Shown: positions 1 to 5,057, counted from the stretch's first letter. The stretch is DNA of 5,229 bases from Candidatus Cloacimonadota bacterium (GCA_030592835.1 JAUVIJ010000143.1:1-5229); one strand, 5' to 3'. The notes: generated by a model from the letters alone, not told the origin. Program-made: numbers and translations.

Positions 1-1
1 G

Positions 2-751
2 CCGGTTCATCATATAAATAGTAATATTGCCAAGCTGGGTTCTTATTTAACTGCCGGAGGAAAGTTGCTGATTTCAGGTTGGAAGACAGCAGGTCAGATC
101 GAGGATGGATTCCTCCGTGATTTTCTCGAATGTGAATTGACACAGCAGATAATGGATTTTGAATTTACCGGTGCGGAATCAGATTACTACCCGGATCTTA
201 ATATCGATCCCGACAAACTGAACATCGCCTTTAATGGAACCTTGCCTTTTGTTATTATTTTTCCGGATAATGAAGAAGGTATCTATGATTTTATCGGTTC
301 TGAGGGAAATCCCTATCAAGGTGAACCCTGTGCCTTAAAAAATGATCAATTCGGGACTTGTATGCTGTTAGGATTCCCATTGTATTATATGTATAATGCA
401 GATGCGGAAGATTTCATGAATCAAATCTTGGAAGAATTCGGATTTTCTGATCATACCCCTGCTTTATATAGCAAACTCGAATTTAAATCCAGTATTTATC
501 CGACAATTTGTAATCCTGTGTCTCATATTTCCTTCGACCTTCCCGTAGAATCGAGAGTAAAACTTGACATTTATAATCTAAAAGGTGAAAAAATAAAAAC
601 TGTTATCAACGAAGTTTTAAATCCGGGTAAGCACATAGTGACATGGAACGGTACCGATAACTTTAACCAAGCTGTCTCCAGCGGGATCTATTTTTACAGG
701 ATCAAAGCGGGAAAAGATAGCGATATAAAAAAGGTAATTATATTAAAATAA
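2..751 (+). CDS. Secreted protein with FlgD/Por-type C-terminal sorting domain (5' truncated)
   Basis: The reading frame is open from base 2, so the gene begins upstream of the window; the TTG at 65 lies inside continuous coding sequence (KLGSYLTAGGKLLISGW) and is not a start. The visible 249 residues have two parts. The first (about residues 1-155) has a GGKLLISGW strand near its start and a GFPLYYM strand before an acidic helix, a pattern I associate with the large secreted surface proteins of Cloacimonadota and relatives; I cannot assign an activity. The last 85 or so residues are a beta-rich FlgD-like/Por secretion (T9SS type A) sorting domain: IYPTICNP replaces the usual YPNPFNP, followed by ISFDLP, VKLDIYNLKGEKIKT, GKHIVTWNGTDNFNQAVSSGIYFYRI and a basic end KKVIILK. 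This predicts export and surface attachment or release. The C-terminal domain is well supported; the function of the rest is unknown. Confidence 0.8.
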   Translation, partial: PVHHINSNIAKLGSYLTAGGKLLISGWKTAGQIEDGFLRDFLECELTQQIMDFEFTGAESDYYPDLNIDPDKLNIAFNGTLPFVIIFPDNEEGIYDFIGSEGNPYQGEPCALKNDQFGTCMLLGFPLYYMYNADAEDFMNQILEEFGFSDHTPALYSKLEFKSSIYPTICNPVSHISFDLPVESRVKLDIYNLKGEKIKTVINEVLNPGKHIVTWNGTDNFNQAVSSGIYFYRIKAGKDSDIKKVIILK

Positions 752-752
752 T

Positions 753-1199
753 ATGTTAGAAGACATTAATATCCGTAAAGGCACTTTTCAGGAAGCGATC
801 AAGATTAGCAATCAGATTCCTGAATTCACAGATACTCTCTCCGAACAGGATTTTTTAAAACGGACAGGAGATAGAACTTACCTCATCCTGGTTGCCTGCG
901 ATCAGGAAATCCCCATCGGTTTCAAGATCGGTTACGACAGAAGGGGAGACGGATCTTTTTATAGTTGGCTGGGAGGAGTTGTTCCTCAATATCGCCGGCA
1001 GGGAATAGCCAGAAAATTGGCTTCTATGCTGGAAAACTGGGTTAAACTTAAAGGCTATGATAGAGTGATTGTTAAAACAAGAAATTGCTTCCGGGAAATG
1101 ATCCAATTCCTGATTTCAACAGAATATAAACTGGTGAAAGTAATTCCCCAGGAGGATCTCCGAGATAATCGACTTATCTTTGAGAAAATATTAAGCTAA
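753..1199 (+). CDS. GNAT-family N-acetyltransferase
   Basis: A 148-residue protein the size of a single GNAT domain. The acetyl-CoA pyrophosphate-binding motif A is visible as VVPQYRRQGIARKLASMLE (about residues 76-94, with the R/Q-x-x-G-x-A loop at 82-86). It is preceded by the beta strands around IPIGFKIGY and FYSWLGG, and followed by VIVKTRN and an FxxMIxFLxxxxYxLV segment typical of the family's last helix and strand. The acceptor substrate cannot be read from the sequence. The ATG lies one base after the upstream stop (TAATATG) with no good Shine-Dalgarno sequence (only AAGG at 731-734, 18 bases away), so translation is probably coupled to the preceding gene. It is separated from the next gene by 89 bases holding a promoter, so it is likely not part of the oxidative-stress operon. 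Confidence 0.85.
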   Translation: MLEDINIRKGTFQEAIKISNQIPEFTDTLSEQDFLKRTGDRTYLILVACDQEIPIGFKIGYDRRGDGSFYSWLGGVVPQYRRQGIARKLASMLENWVKLKGYDRVIVKTRNCFREMIQFLISTEYKLVKVIPQEDLRDNRLIFEKILS

Positions 1200-1227
1200 A
1201 CGCTTGAAAAATCCATTAAATTTTCCC

Positions 1228-1257
1228 TTGACATTAAGACAACTGATTACAATTTTG
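1228..1257 (+). promoter_or_regulatory. Candidate promoter of the perR operon
   Basis: A perfect TTGACA sits at 1228-1233. No strong TATAAT follows at 17 bases; the best words are TACAAT at 1248-1253 (14-base spacer, short) and the CAATTTTG at 1250-1257. The latter lies 19 bases after CTTG (1227-1230) and resembles the Bacteroidota TAnnTTTG -7 box with its TTG -33 box. Either reading puts the core promoter directly under the palindromic operator at 1244-1268. The position, just upstream of the first gene of a compact gene series, is the main support; the exact -10 is uncertain. Confidence 0.45.
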
Positions 1258-1268
1258 TAATCATTACA
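1244..1268. promoter_or_regulatory. Fur/PerR-type operator (overlapping palindromes)
   Basis: Two overlapping inverted repeats are seen. The first, 1244-1263, has perfect 9-base arms TGATTACAA / TTGTAATCA around TT. The second, 1256-1268, is TGTAAT-C-ATTACA (6-1-6). The 15-mer at 1255-1269 agrees with the B. subtilis Per box TTATAATnATTATAA at 11 of 14 positions by my count. Three alternating hexamers (ATTACA, TGTAAT, ATTACA) give the stacked arrangement known for Fur-family sites. It lies 21 bases before the start codon of a PerR-like regulator, so autorepression and control of the downstream operon are likely (inference). Confidence 0.75.
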
Positions 1269-1288
1269 TAATTGAATGGATTATAAAA

Positions 1289-1699
1289 ATGAAAGAATTG
1301 GCAAAGGATATTCTGATTGAAAAAGGGGTCTCGCCTTCTTATCATCGCCTGAAGGTGCTTGAGTATCTTCTGGAAAACAGGAATCATCCCAGCGCTGATG
1401 ATATTTATCGTAAATTGATCGAGGAAATTCCCACTCTTTCAAAAACAACGATTTATAATACACTGAAAACATTCGTTGAATCAGGTCTGGTTGAATCCTT
1501 TAACATTCTTCAGAACGAAGTCAGATATGAATACAATCTGAATCCCCATGCTCATTTTTTATGCAAGAAATGCGGTAAGATCTATGATTTACCGGATTAC
1601 GATAATTGTCTGAAAAATCAAATTATCGCTGGTCATGAAATTCACGATCATCAGATAAATTTAAGCGGTATCTGCAAAAATTGCAGAGAGAAAGAATAA
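1289..1699 (+). CDS. perR: Fur-family regulator, PerR-like peroxide sensor
   Basis: A 136-residue Fur-family repressor of normal length. The N-terminal winged helix includes HPSADDIYRKL (33-43) and the recognition helix LSKTTIYNTLKTFVESGLV (50-68). The C-terminal dimerisation domain has both structural zinc pairs, C92-x2-C95 and C129-x2-C132. Aligned by eye with B. subtilis PerR, the regulatory metal site is H33 (His37), E81 (Asp85), H87 (His91), H89 (His93) and D100 (Asp104). Asp at the last position is the residue that distinguishes peroxide-sensing PerR from iron-sensing Fur, where Glu is usual. PerR-Fe is known to be inactivated by H2O2 oxidation of the His ligands, releasing oxidative-stress genes. 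That fits the downstream genes and the Per-like operator at 1244-1268. Zur or Fur function is less likely. The start is the first ATG of the frame, with only a weak ribosome site (AATGGA). Confidence 0.85.
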   Translation: MKELAKDILIEKGVSPSYHRLKVLEYLLENRNHPSADDIYRKLIEEIPTLSKTTIYNTLKTFVESGLVESFNILQNEVRYEYNLNPHAHFLCKKCGKIYDLPDYDNCLKNQIIAGHEIHDHQINLSGICKNCREKE

Positions 1700-1704
1700 C
1701 GATC

Positions 1705-2499
1705 ATGCCAGAATTACCGGAAGTGCAATCAATAATTTCAGGATTGAATAGAACTATCCTTGGTAAGCATCTGAACAGGATAGATGAGCATAGAAAGGGC
1801 ACCGTTTTCAATGAAGAAAACTATACTGAATTCGGTGAAATTGTTGACATTTCCAGAAGAGGTAAGTACATAATAATTTTAACTTCAGATCGAATCAAAA
1901 TAATCATTCACCTAAGAATGACCGGAAAGCTTATTTACAGAAGCAGAGAGATAAAAACCAATAAACACACCAGAGCTACTCTGGTATTTCAGGACGGTTC
2001 TGCTCTTTTGTTTGATGATGTCAGGACTTTCGGCAGGATAGAGATCTACAGGGCGGAAGATATTGTAGCTGCTATAGAGACTCTTGGTCCGGAACCTCTG
2101 CGCGAGGATTTTGGAAAAAAATATCTTTCCATGATTTTAAAATCGAGAACAGCTCCAATAAAAAACTTATTGTTGAATCAACGAATTATAGCTGGTCTTG
2201 GCAATATCTATGCTTCTGAGATCCTGCATCGGGCAGGGATCCTGCCGACAAGACCTGGGAACAATTTGTCAGGAAATGAGATCGGATCCATAGTAAATAA
2301 TACCAAGAAAGTGCTTCTGGAGGCAATCGAAGCCGGAGGAACTACTATTTCTGATTACCGTCAGGTGGAAAATAAAGCTGGCAGTTATCAAAAAATGTTA
2401 AAGGTATATGGAAAGGATTTCTGCAGTTGTGGAAGTCGACTCAATCGGATAAAACTCGCCGGGCGATCAACTTTTTATTGTGTGAAATGTCAAAGTTAA
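1705..2499 (+). CDS. mutM: Formamidopyrimidine-DNA glycosylase (8-oxoguanine repair)
   Basis: Bifunctional DNA glycosylase/AP lyase that removes 8-oxoguanine and ring-opened purines. The start is fixed at ATG 1705 because mature Fpg needs Pro2 as nucleophile and the frame then begins MPELPEV (Pro2, Glu3); a TTG at 1681 would add 8 residues and bury the catalytic proline. The 264 residues are family-typical: K54 (E. coli Lys57), void-filling M72, R107 and F109 in HLRMTGKL and VRTFGRIEIY, the helix-two-turn-helix LLNQRIIAGLGNIYASEIL (155-174), SDYRQVENKAGSYQKMLKVYG, and a zinc finger with GRSTFYC (R254) and C259-x2-C262. The first knuckle is C240-S-C242, one residue shorter than the usual C-x2-C. 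It starts 5 bases after perR stops, so it is almost certainly co-transcribed. Its place between perR and fprA suggests repair was recruited into the peroxide response. Confidence 0.95.
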   Translation: MPELPEVQSIISGLNRTILGKHLNRIDEHRKGTVFNEENYTEFGEIVDISRRGKYIIILTSDRIKIIIHLRMTGKLIYRSREIKTNKHTRATLVFQDGSALLFDDVRTFGRIEIYRAEDIVAAIETLGPEPLREDFGKKYLSMILKSRTAPIKNLLLNQRIIAGLGNIYASEILHRAGILPTRPGNNLSGNEIGSIVNNTKKVLLEAIEAGGTTISDYRQVENKAGSYQKMLKVYGKDFCSCGSRLNRIKLAGRSTFYCVKCQS

Positions 2500-2501
2500 T
2501 A
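2492..2501. repeat. Left target-site duplication of element 1
   Basis: AAAGTTAATA, identical to 2712-2721. The match is exactly 10 bases: the neighbouring bases differ on both sides. It overlaps the mutM stop codon (TAA at 2497-2499), so the inserted element leaves the mutM reading frame intact. Confidence 0.7.
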
Positions 2502-2565
2502 AGGAGTTCTGCATAATTAGGGTAAACTTGAAAATGAAGAGATATTTGGAGAAAAACTTTCATTC

Positions 2566-2685
2566 AACTCATCCTCAGTCTACGCTAAAGCTACGCCCTA
2601 ATAAACCTAACCCCTTCTCTTGCTGAGAGAAGGGGAATTGAAGTCATCCCTCCGGCAGCTGCCGAAGAGGTACAGAGGGTGAGTT
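2566..2685. repeat. Palindromic core of element 1
   Basis: The block is bounded by a 13-base imperfect inverted repeat, AACTCATCCTCAG (2566-2578) and CAGAGGGTGAGTT (2673-2685), 11 of 13 pairing. Inside are the hairpin at 2611-2635, a perfect 12-base palindrome CGGCAGCTGCCG at 2653-2664 (flanked by CCCTC 2648-2652 and GAGGG 2675-2679), and a short direct repeat CTACGC (2580-2585, 2591-2596). It looks like a REP-type or nested miniature unit. No clear target duplication of its own was found. Confidence 0.6.
2611..2635. repeat. Strong hairpin in element 1
   Basis: CCCCTTCTCT, loop TGCTG, AGAGAAGGGG: a perfect 10-bp stem with a 5-base loop. No T tract follows on either strand, so it is not a standard intrinsic terminator. 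In the operon transcript it could act as an mRNA processing or stability structure (inference). Confidence 0.75.
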
Positions 2686-2711
2686 AGGCAATCTAATTAC
2701 GAAGAATCCTT

Positions 2712-2721
2712 AAAGTTAATA
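2712..2721. repeat. Right target-site duplication of element 1
   Basis: Second copy of AAAGTTAATA (first at 2492-2501). It is followed directly by TACAATGGAGG, the leader of fprA. Fusing the two copies would leave only 19 bases between the mutM stop and the fprA start. Confidence 0.7.
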
Positions 2722-2727
2722 TACAAT

Positions 2728-2732
2728 GGAGG
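2728..2732 (+). promoter_or_regulatory. Ribosome binding site of fprA
   Basis: GGAGG, 6 bases before the ATG at 2739; it confirms the start. It lies outside the inserted element, so translation initiation was left undisturbed by the insertion. Confidence 0.8.
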
Positions 2733-2738
2733 AAAGGA

Positions 2739-3899
2739 ATGTTACCGATTAAAATAAAGGAAGGAATATACTGGGTAGGTGGAATTGACTGGGATCTCAG
2801 GAATTTTCACGGATATCTTACCCAAAGGGGATCAACCTATAATTCTTATCTGATCATTGATGAAAAAATAACCCTGGTGGATAATGTTAAATATTATCTG
2901 GCAGAAGAGCAAATAGCAAGAATTGCAAAGATCATCGATCCCGGTAAGATCGATTATATAATCCAGAACCATATAGAGATGGATCATACTGGGTCACTAC
3001 CTTATATATTTAAAAAAGCCCCACAGGTTAAGATTTTTGCTTCACCTAAAGGAGTCGAAGGTCTTTCCAAGCATTATCAGCAGAATTGGGATTGTCAACC
3101 GGTTAAAACTGGCGAAGTTATCAAGCTTGGTAAACGAAGCCTGCATTTTATCCAGACACCAATGGTACACTGGCCGGATAACATGGTCACCTATTGCCCC
3201 GAAGAAAAAATACTTTTTTCCAATGATGCTTTCGGACAACATATAGCATCATCGGAGAGGTTTGATGACGAATATCCCTTCAATATCCTTATGCACGAAG
3301 CTGAGAAATATTATGCTAATATTGTCCTGCCTTACGGCAAACAGGTTCAAAATGCCCTGAAAGTTCTCCAGGATGTCGATATTGATACTATTTGTCCCAG
3401 TCATGGACTGATCTGGCGATCAAAAATCCCTCAGATCTTGAAGGAGTATGGTAAATGGTCTCAAAATCAGGTGGATGATAAAGCGTTGATCATATATGAT
3501 ACAATGTGGGGTTCCACCCGGAAAATAGCTTATGCGATTCAGGATGCTTTCGAAATAAAAGGAATCCATACCAAGATGTTCAATCTGCAACAAACCCATA
3601 TTTCTGATATAATGACCGAGATCCTGACAGCCAAATATATCTGTGTTGGTTCTCCGACCTTGAATAACAATATTTTACCTATCGTAGCAGCTTTCCTGGT
3701 CTATTTTAAAGGTCTTGCGCCAAAGAACAGGATTGGCTTGGCTTTTGGGTCATATGGCTGGGGAGGTCAGAGTGTAGGGATAATAGAAAGCGATCTGAAA
3801 CAGTGTGGTTTCGAACTTATGACCAGTATCAGAATGCAATATATACCTGGTAAGGAAGAATTACAAAAAGAAACAGATAAACTTATCGAACAAATTTAA
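2739..3899 (+). CDS. fprA: Flavo-diiron protein (O2/NO reductase)
   Basis: A 386-residue class A flavo-diiron protein, the usual length for the two-domain form. Such enzymes reduce O2 to water (and often NO to N2O) in the cytoplasm of anaerobes, with electrons from rubredoxin. The N-terminal metallo-beta-lactamase-like domain (about 1-240) has all expected diiron ligands: H78-x-E80-x-D82-H83 in QNHIEMDHTGS, H144 in MVHWPD, D163 in SNDAFGQH and H222 in CPSHGLIWR. The C-terminal flavodoxin domain (about 248-386) has the FMN phosphate loop in YDTMWGSTRKIA, GSPTLNNNILP and FGSYGWGG. There is no fused rubredoxin or reductase domain, so a separate rubredoxin is needed; none is in the window. The ferritin gene follows after 11 bases. 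The gene reads cleanly with no damage. Confidence 0.95.
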   Translation: MLPIKIKEGIYWVGGIDWDLRNFHGYLTQRGSTYNSYLIIDEKITLVDNVKYYLAEEQIARIAKIIDPGKIDYIIQNHIEMDHTGSLPYIFKKAPQVKIFASPKGVEGLSKHYQQNWDCQPVKTGEVIKLGKRSLHFIQTPMVHWPDNMVTYCPEEKILFSNDAFGQHIASSERFDDEYPFNILMHEAEKYYANIVLPYGKQVQNALKVLQDVDIDTICPSHGLIWRSKIPQILKEYGKWSQNQVDDKALIIYDTMWGSTRKIAYAIQDAFEIKGIHTKMFNLQQTHISDIMTEILTAKYICVGSPTLNNNILPIVAAFLVYFKGLAPKNRIGLAFGSYGWGGQSVGIIESDLKQCGFELMTSIRMQYIPGKEELQKETDKLIEQI

Positions 3900-3910
3900 A
3901 GGAGCTAAAA

Positions 3911-4423
3911 ATGATATCAAAAAAATTACAGGATGCGATCAACATCCAGATCAATAAAGAACTTTATTCCGAATATTTGTATCTGTCTATGGCTGCATAT
4001 CTTGAATCTATCGGATTGTCGGGATGTTCTCATTTCTTTAAAATACAGGTTCAGGAAGAAAGATACCATGCAATGAAATTTTTTAACTACATGAATGAAA
4101 GAGGAGGAAGAGTTATTCTTGACATAATAGAACAACCTCAAGTTGACTTTAATTCTCCGGTTGAGATTTTTGAATTATCCCTGAAACACGAGGAATATGT
4201 CACTAAATTAATCAACGAACTAATGGATGTTGCAATTTCTGAAAATGATCATGCCACAAAGAGTTTTCTCAACTGGTATGTGGATGAACAGGTTGAAGAA
4301 GAAAGCTCGATGGACAATATTCTGAATCAACTGAAACTTATTGATGGAAAAGGTCAGGGGATGCTGATGCTCGACAGAGAGCTGGGTCAACGAATCTTTA
4401 CTCCACCAACGGATAGTGAGTAA
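3911..4423 (+). CDS. ftnA: Bacterial non-haem ferritin
   Basis: A 170-residue four-helix-bundle ferritin that forms a 24-mer iron-storage shell and oxidises Fe(II). Ferroxidase residues fall at the E. coli FtnA positions without gaps: E17, Y24, E50, H53, E94, Q127 and E130 (in NKELYSEYLYL, QEERYHAM, KHEEYV, VDEQVEEES). No Met haem ligand pattern or Dps signature suggests bacterioferritin or Dps. Its ribosome site AAAGGAG overlaps the fprA stop region and sits 6 bases before the ATG, so the two genes are one transcription unit. In this operon it probably limits Fenton chemistry by removing free iron. The stop codon lies inside the 10-base duplication at 4417-4426, so the last codons were left intact by the downstream insertion. 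Confidence 0.95.
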   Translation: MISKKLQDAINIQINKELYSEYLYLSMAAYLESIGLSGCSHFFKIQVQEERYHAMKFFNYMNERGGRVILDIIEQPQVDFNSPVEIFELSLKHEEYVTKLINELMDVAISENDHATKSFLNWYVDEQVEEESSMDNILNQLKLIDGKGQGMLMLDRELGQRIFTPPTDSE

Positions 4424-4426
4424 TAA
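4417..4426. repeat. Left target-site duplication of element 2
   Basis: TGAGTAATAA, identical to 4612-4621 with mismatches on both flanks. It spans the ferritin stop codon (TAA at 4421-4423). Aligning the ends of the two elements would allow a 9-base duplication with the tenth match by chance. Confidence 0.7.
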
Positions 4427-4479
4427 TGAGTTCTGCAAAACAGGGTGTTTTAGTGAGAAACAAATAAAACGATGTCTTT

Positions 4480-4501
4480 GCGTCCGGCAGTTGCCGGATG
4501 C
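4480..4501. repeat. Hairpin in element 2 (CCGGCA stem)
   Basis: GCGTCCGGCA, loop GT, TGCCGGATGC: a 10-pair stem with one G-T pair. Its core TCCGGCAGTTGCCGGA resembles TCCGGCAGCTGCCGAA at 2651-2666 in element 1. No T tract follows, so it is not called as a terminator. Confidence 0.65.
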
Positions 4502-4514
4502 TTATACAAACGAA

Positions 4515-4550
4515 GCAATCTCTTTGTTTTTAGTTAGAAATTGAGATTGC
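4515..4550. repeat. Inverted repeat GCAATCTC / GAGATTGC in element 2
   Basis: Perfect 8-base arms at 4515-4522 and 4543-4550 around a 20-base AT-rich loop. It forms the centre of the larger imperfect palindrome 4473-4588. The words are like intergenic repeats I recall from other bacteria (TTGCG...GCAATCTC), but this was not searched. Confidence 0.6.
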
Positions 4551-4611
4551 CGCGAAATAATATCTTCATAAGACGCCTTGTAACGACAATTGTGAGATTT
4601 GCAGAACCCGA

Positions 4612-4621
4612 TGAGTAATAA
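4612..4621. repeat. Right target-site duplication of element 2
   Basis: Second copy of TGAGTAATAA, followed at once by the A-rich leader and ribosome site of the next gene. Fusing the two copies would leave an 18-base ferritin-desulfoferrodoxin gap. Confidence 0.7.
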
Positions 4622-4626
4622 AAAAA

Positions 4627-4631
4627 GGAGG
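4627..4631 (+). promoter_or_regulatory. Ribosome binding site of desulfoferrodoxin
   Basis: GGAGG within AAAAAAGGAGG, 5 bases before the ATG at 4637. It confirms the start, which also places the zinc/iron-binding Cys residues at family positions. Confidence 0.85.
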
Positions 4632-4636
4632 ATAAA

Positions 4637-5017
4637 ATGATAAAATTACGAGATGTTTACTATTGTGAGATCTGTGGAAATGTTGTTGAGATACTGAATG
4701 AGGGCTCTCCTGCACTTGTTTGCTGTGGTCAGGACATGGTTTTTCTGGAAGTTCAAACTCAGGATTCATCAACCGAGAAACACGTACCTTATATCGAAGA
4801 AACAGCTACCGGCGTGCTGGTAAAAATAGGACAGAATCAGGATCATCCTATGCTGGAAAAACATTATATTAAATTCATCGAAGTTCTTACAAAAGACAAA
4901 GTTTTTCGAGCTGAGTTGCAGCCTGAAATGAAACCGGAAGCAGAATTCCCTGTAAAAAAAGATGAAATTTTAATGGCCAGGGAATGGTGTAATCTACATG
5001 GATTATGGAAAAGTTAA
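4637..5017 (+). CDS. dfx: Desulfoferrodoxin (2Fe superoxide reductase)
   Basis: A 126-residue class I superoxide reductase, which reduces superoxide to H2O2 without releasing O2, in the cytoplasm of anaerobes. The N-terminal desulforedoxin-like domain (1-36) has the Fe(Cys)4 ligands C10-x2-C13 and adjacent C29-C30. The catalytic domain carries E47-K48-H49 (the EKHVPY motif with the active-site Glu and Lys), H70 (DHPM), H76 (EKHYI), C118 and H121 (WCNLHGLWKS), which together give the Fe(His)4Cys site. All expected ligands are present. It is the third redox enzyme of the operon; its product H2O2 would be handled by the rubrerythrin encoded next. Electrons would again come from rubredoxin, not encoded in the window. 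Confidence 0.95.
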   Translation: MIKLRDVYYCEICGNVVEILNEGSPALVCCGQDMVFLEVQTQDSSTEKHVPYIEETATGVLVKIGQNQDHPMLEKHYIKFIEVLTKDKVFRAELQPEMKPEAEFPVKKDEILMAREWCNLHGLWKS

Positions 5018-5042
5018 AGGAAAAGGAATTATTCATAAAATC

Positions 5043-5048
5043 AGGAGG
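5043..5048 (+). promoter_or_regulatory. Ribosome binding site of rubrerythrin
   Basis: AGGAGG, 9 bases before the ATG at 5058, within the 40-base gap after desulfoferrodoxin. No promoter or terminator is evident in that gap, so the gene is likely co-transcribed. Confidence 0.8.
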
Positions 5049-5057
5049 TAAAATTAA

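Larger units (their letters stand above)
2502..2711. mobile_element. MITE-like element 1 (about 210 bp, no ORF)
   Basis: This fills the 239-base gap between mutM and fprA. Its ends are imperfect inverted repeats: AGGAGTTCTGCATAATTAG at 2502-2520 against CTAATTACGAAGAATCCTT at 2693-2711 (14 of 19 ungapped; better with one gap). The outermost bases abut the 10-base direct repeat AAAGTTAATA on both sides. The left end closely matches that of the second element at 4427 (TAATAAGGAGTTCTGCATAA at 2497-2516 against TAATAATGAGTTCTGCAAAA at 4421-4440, 18 of 20). The interior has a 120-base palindromic block (2566-2685) and no credible reading frame. A 9-10 base duplication would fit, for example, IS4-group transposases acting in trans, but the mobilising enzyme is not visible here. 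Confidence 0.7.
4427..4611. mobile_element. MITE-like element 2 (about 185 bp, no ORF)
   Basis: This fills most of the 213-base gap between ferritin and desulfoferrodoxin. The ends form an inverted repeat, GAGTTCTGCAAA (4428-4439) and TTTGCAGAACCC (4598-4609), 11 of 12 pairing, and abut the duplicated TGAGTAATAA. The left end is nearly the same as that of element 1 (shared GAGTTCTGCA, then AGGGT within the next 12 bases). The interior is unlike element 1: an imperfect long palindrome from TGTCTTTGC (4473-4481) to GTAACGACA (4580-4588), with two hairpins. No reading frame is present. I infer a non-autonomous element of the same family with a different core. Confidence 0.7.

Noticed and set aside
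65..67. TTG as the true start of the first gene
   Set aside because: The same frame is open to the window edge and the residues before it continue a well-formed domain, so the gene starts upstream.
855..1106. Minus-strand ORFs opposite the acetyltransferase, perR, fprA, ferritin and desulfoferrodoxin genes
   Set aside because: Each is a shadow of a well-identified + strand gene, with no ribosome site or family pattern of its own.
1681..1704. Upstream TTG start for mutM giving 8 extra N-terminal residues
   Set aside because: Fpg catalysis requires Pro2 directly after the initiator Met; the MPELPEV start at ATG 1705 fits, and the longer start overlaps perR.
2534..2626. Small ORF of about 30 codons inside element 1
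   Set aside because: No ribosome site, it runs through the palindromic repeat, and it has no recognisable protein pattern.
2611..2635. Intrinsic terminator after mutM
   Set aside because: The stem is strong but followed by AATTG, with no T tract on either strand; the operon is better explained as read through.
2697..2725. Secondary promoter for fprA (TTACGA, 17 bases, TATACA)
   Set aside because: The -35 match is only about half, and the AT-rich words come from the element end and the target duplication; not enough to call.
2500..2738. CRISPR array or riboswitch in the long intergenic gaps
   Set aside because: There are no regularly spaced direct repeats, and no riboswitch core that I recognise; inverted ends with flanking duplications explain the structure better.
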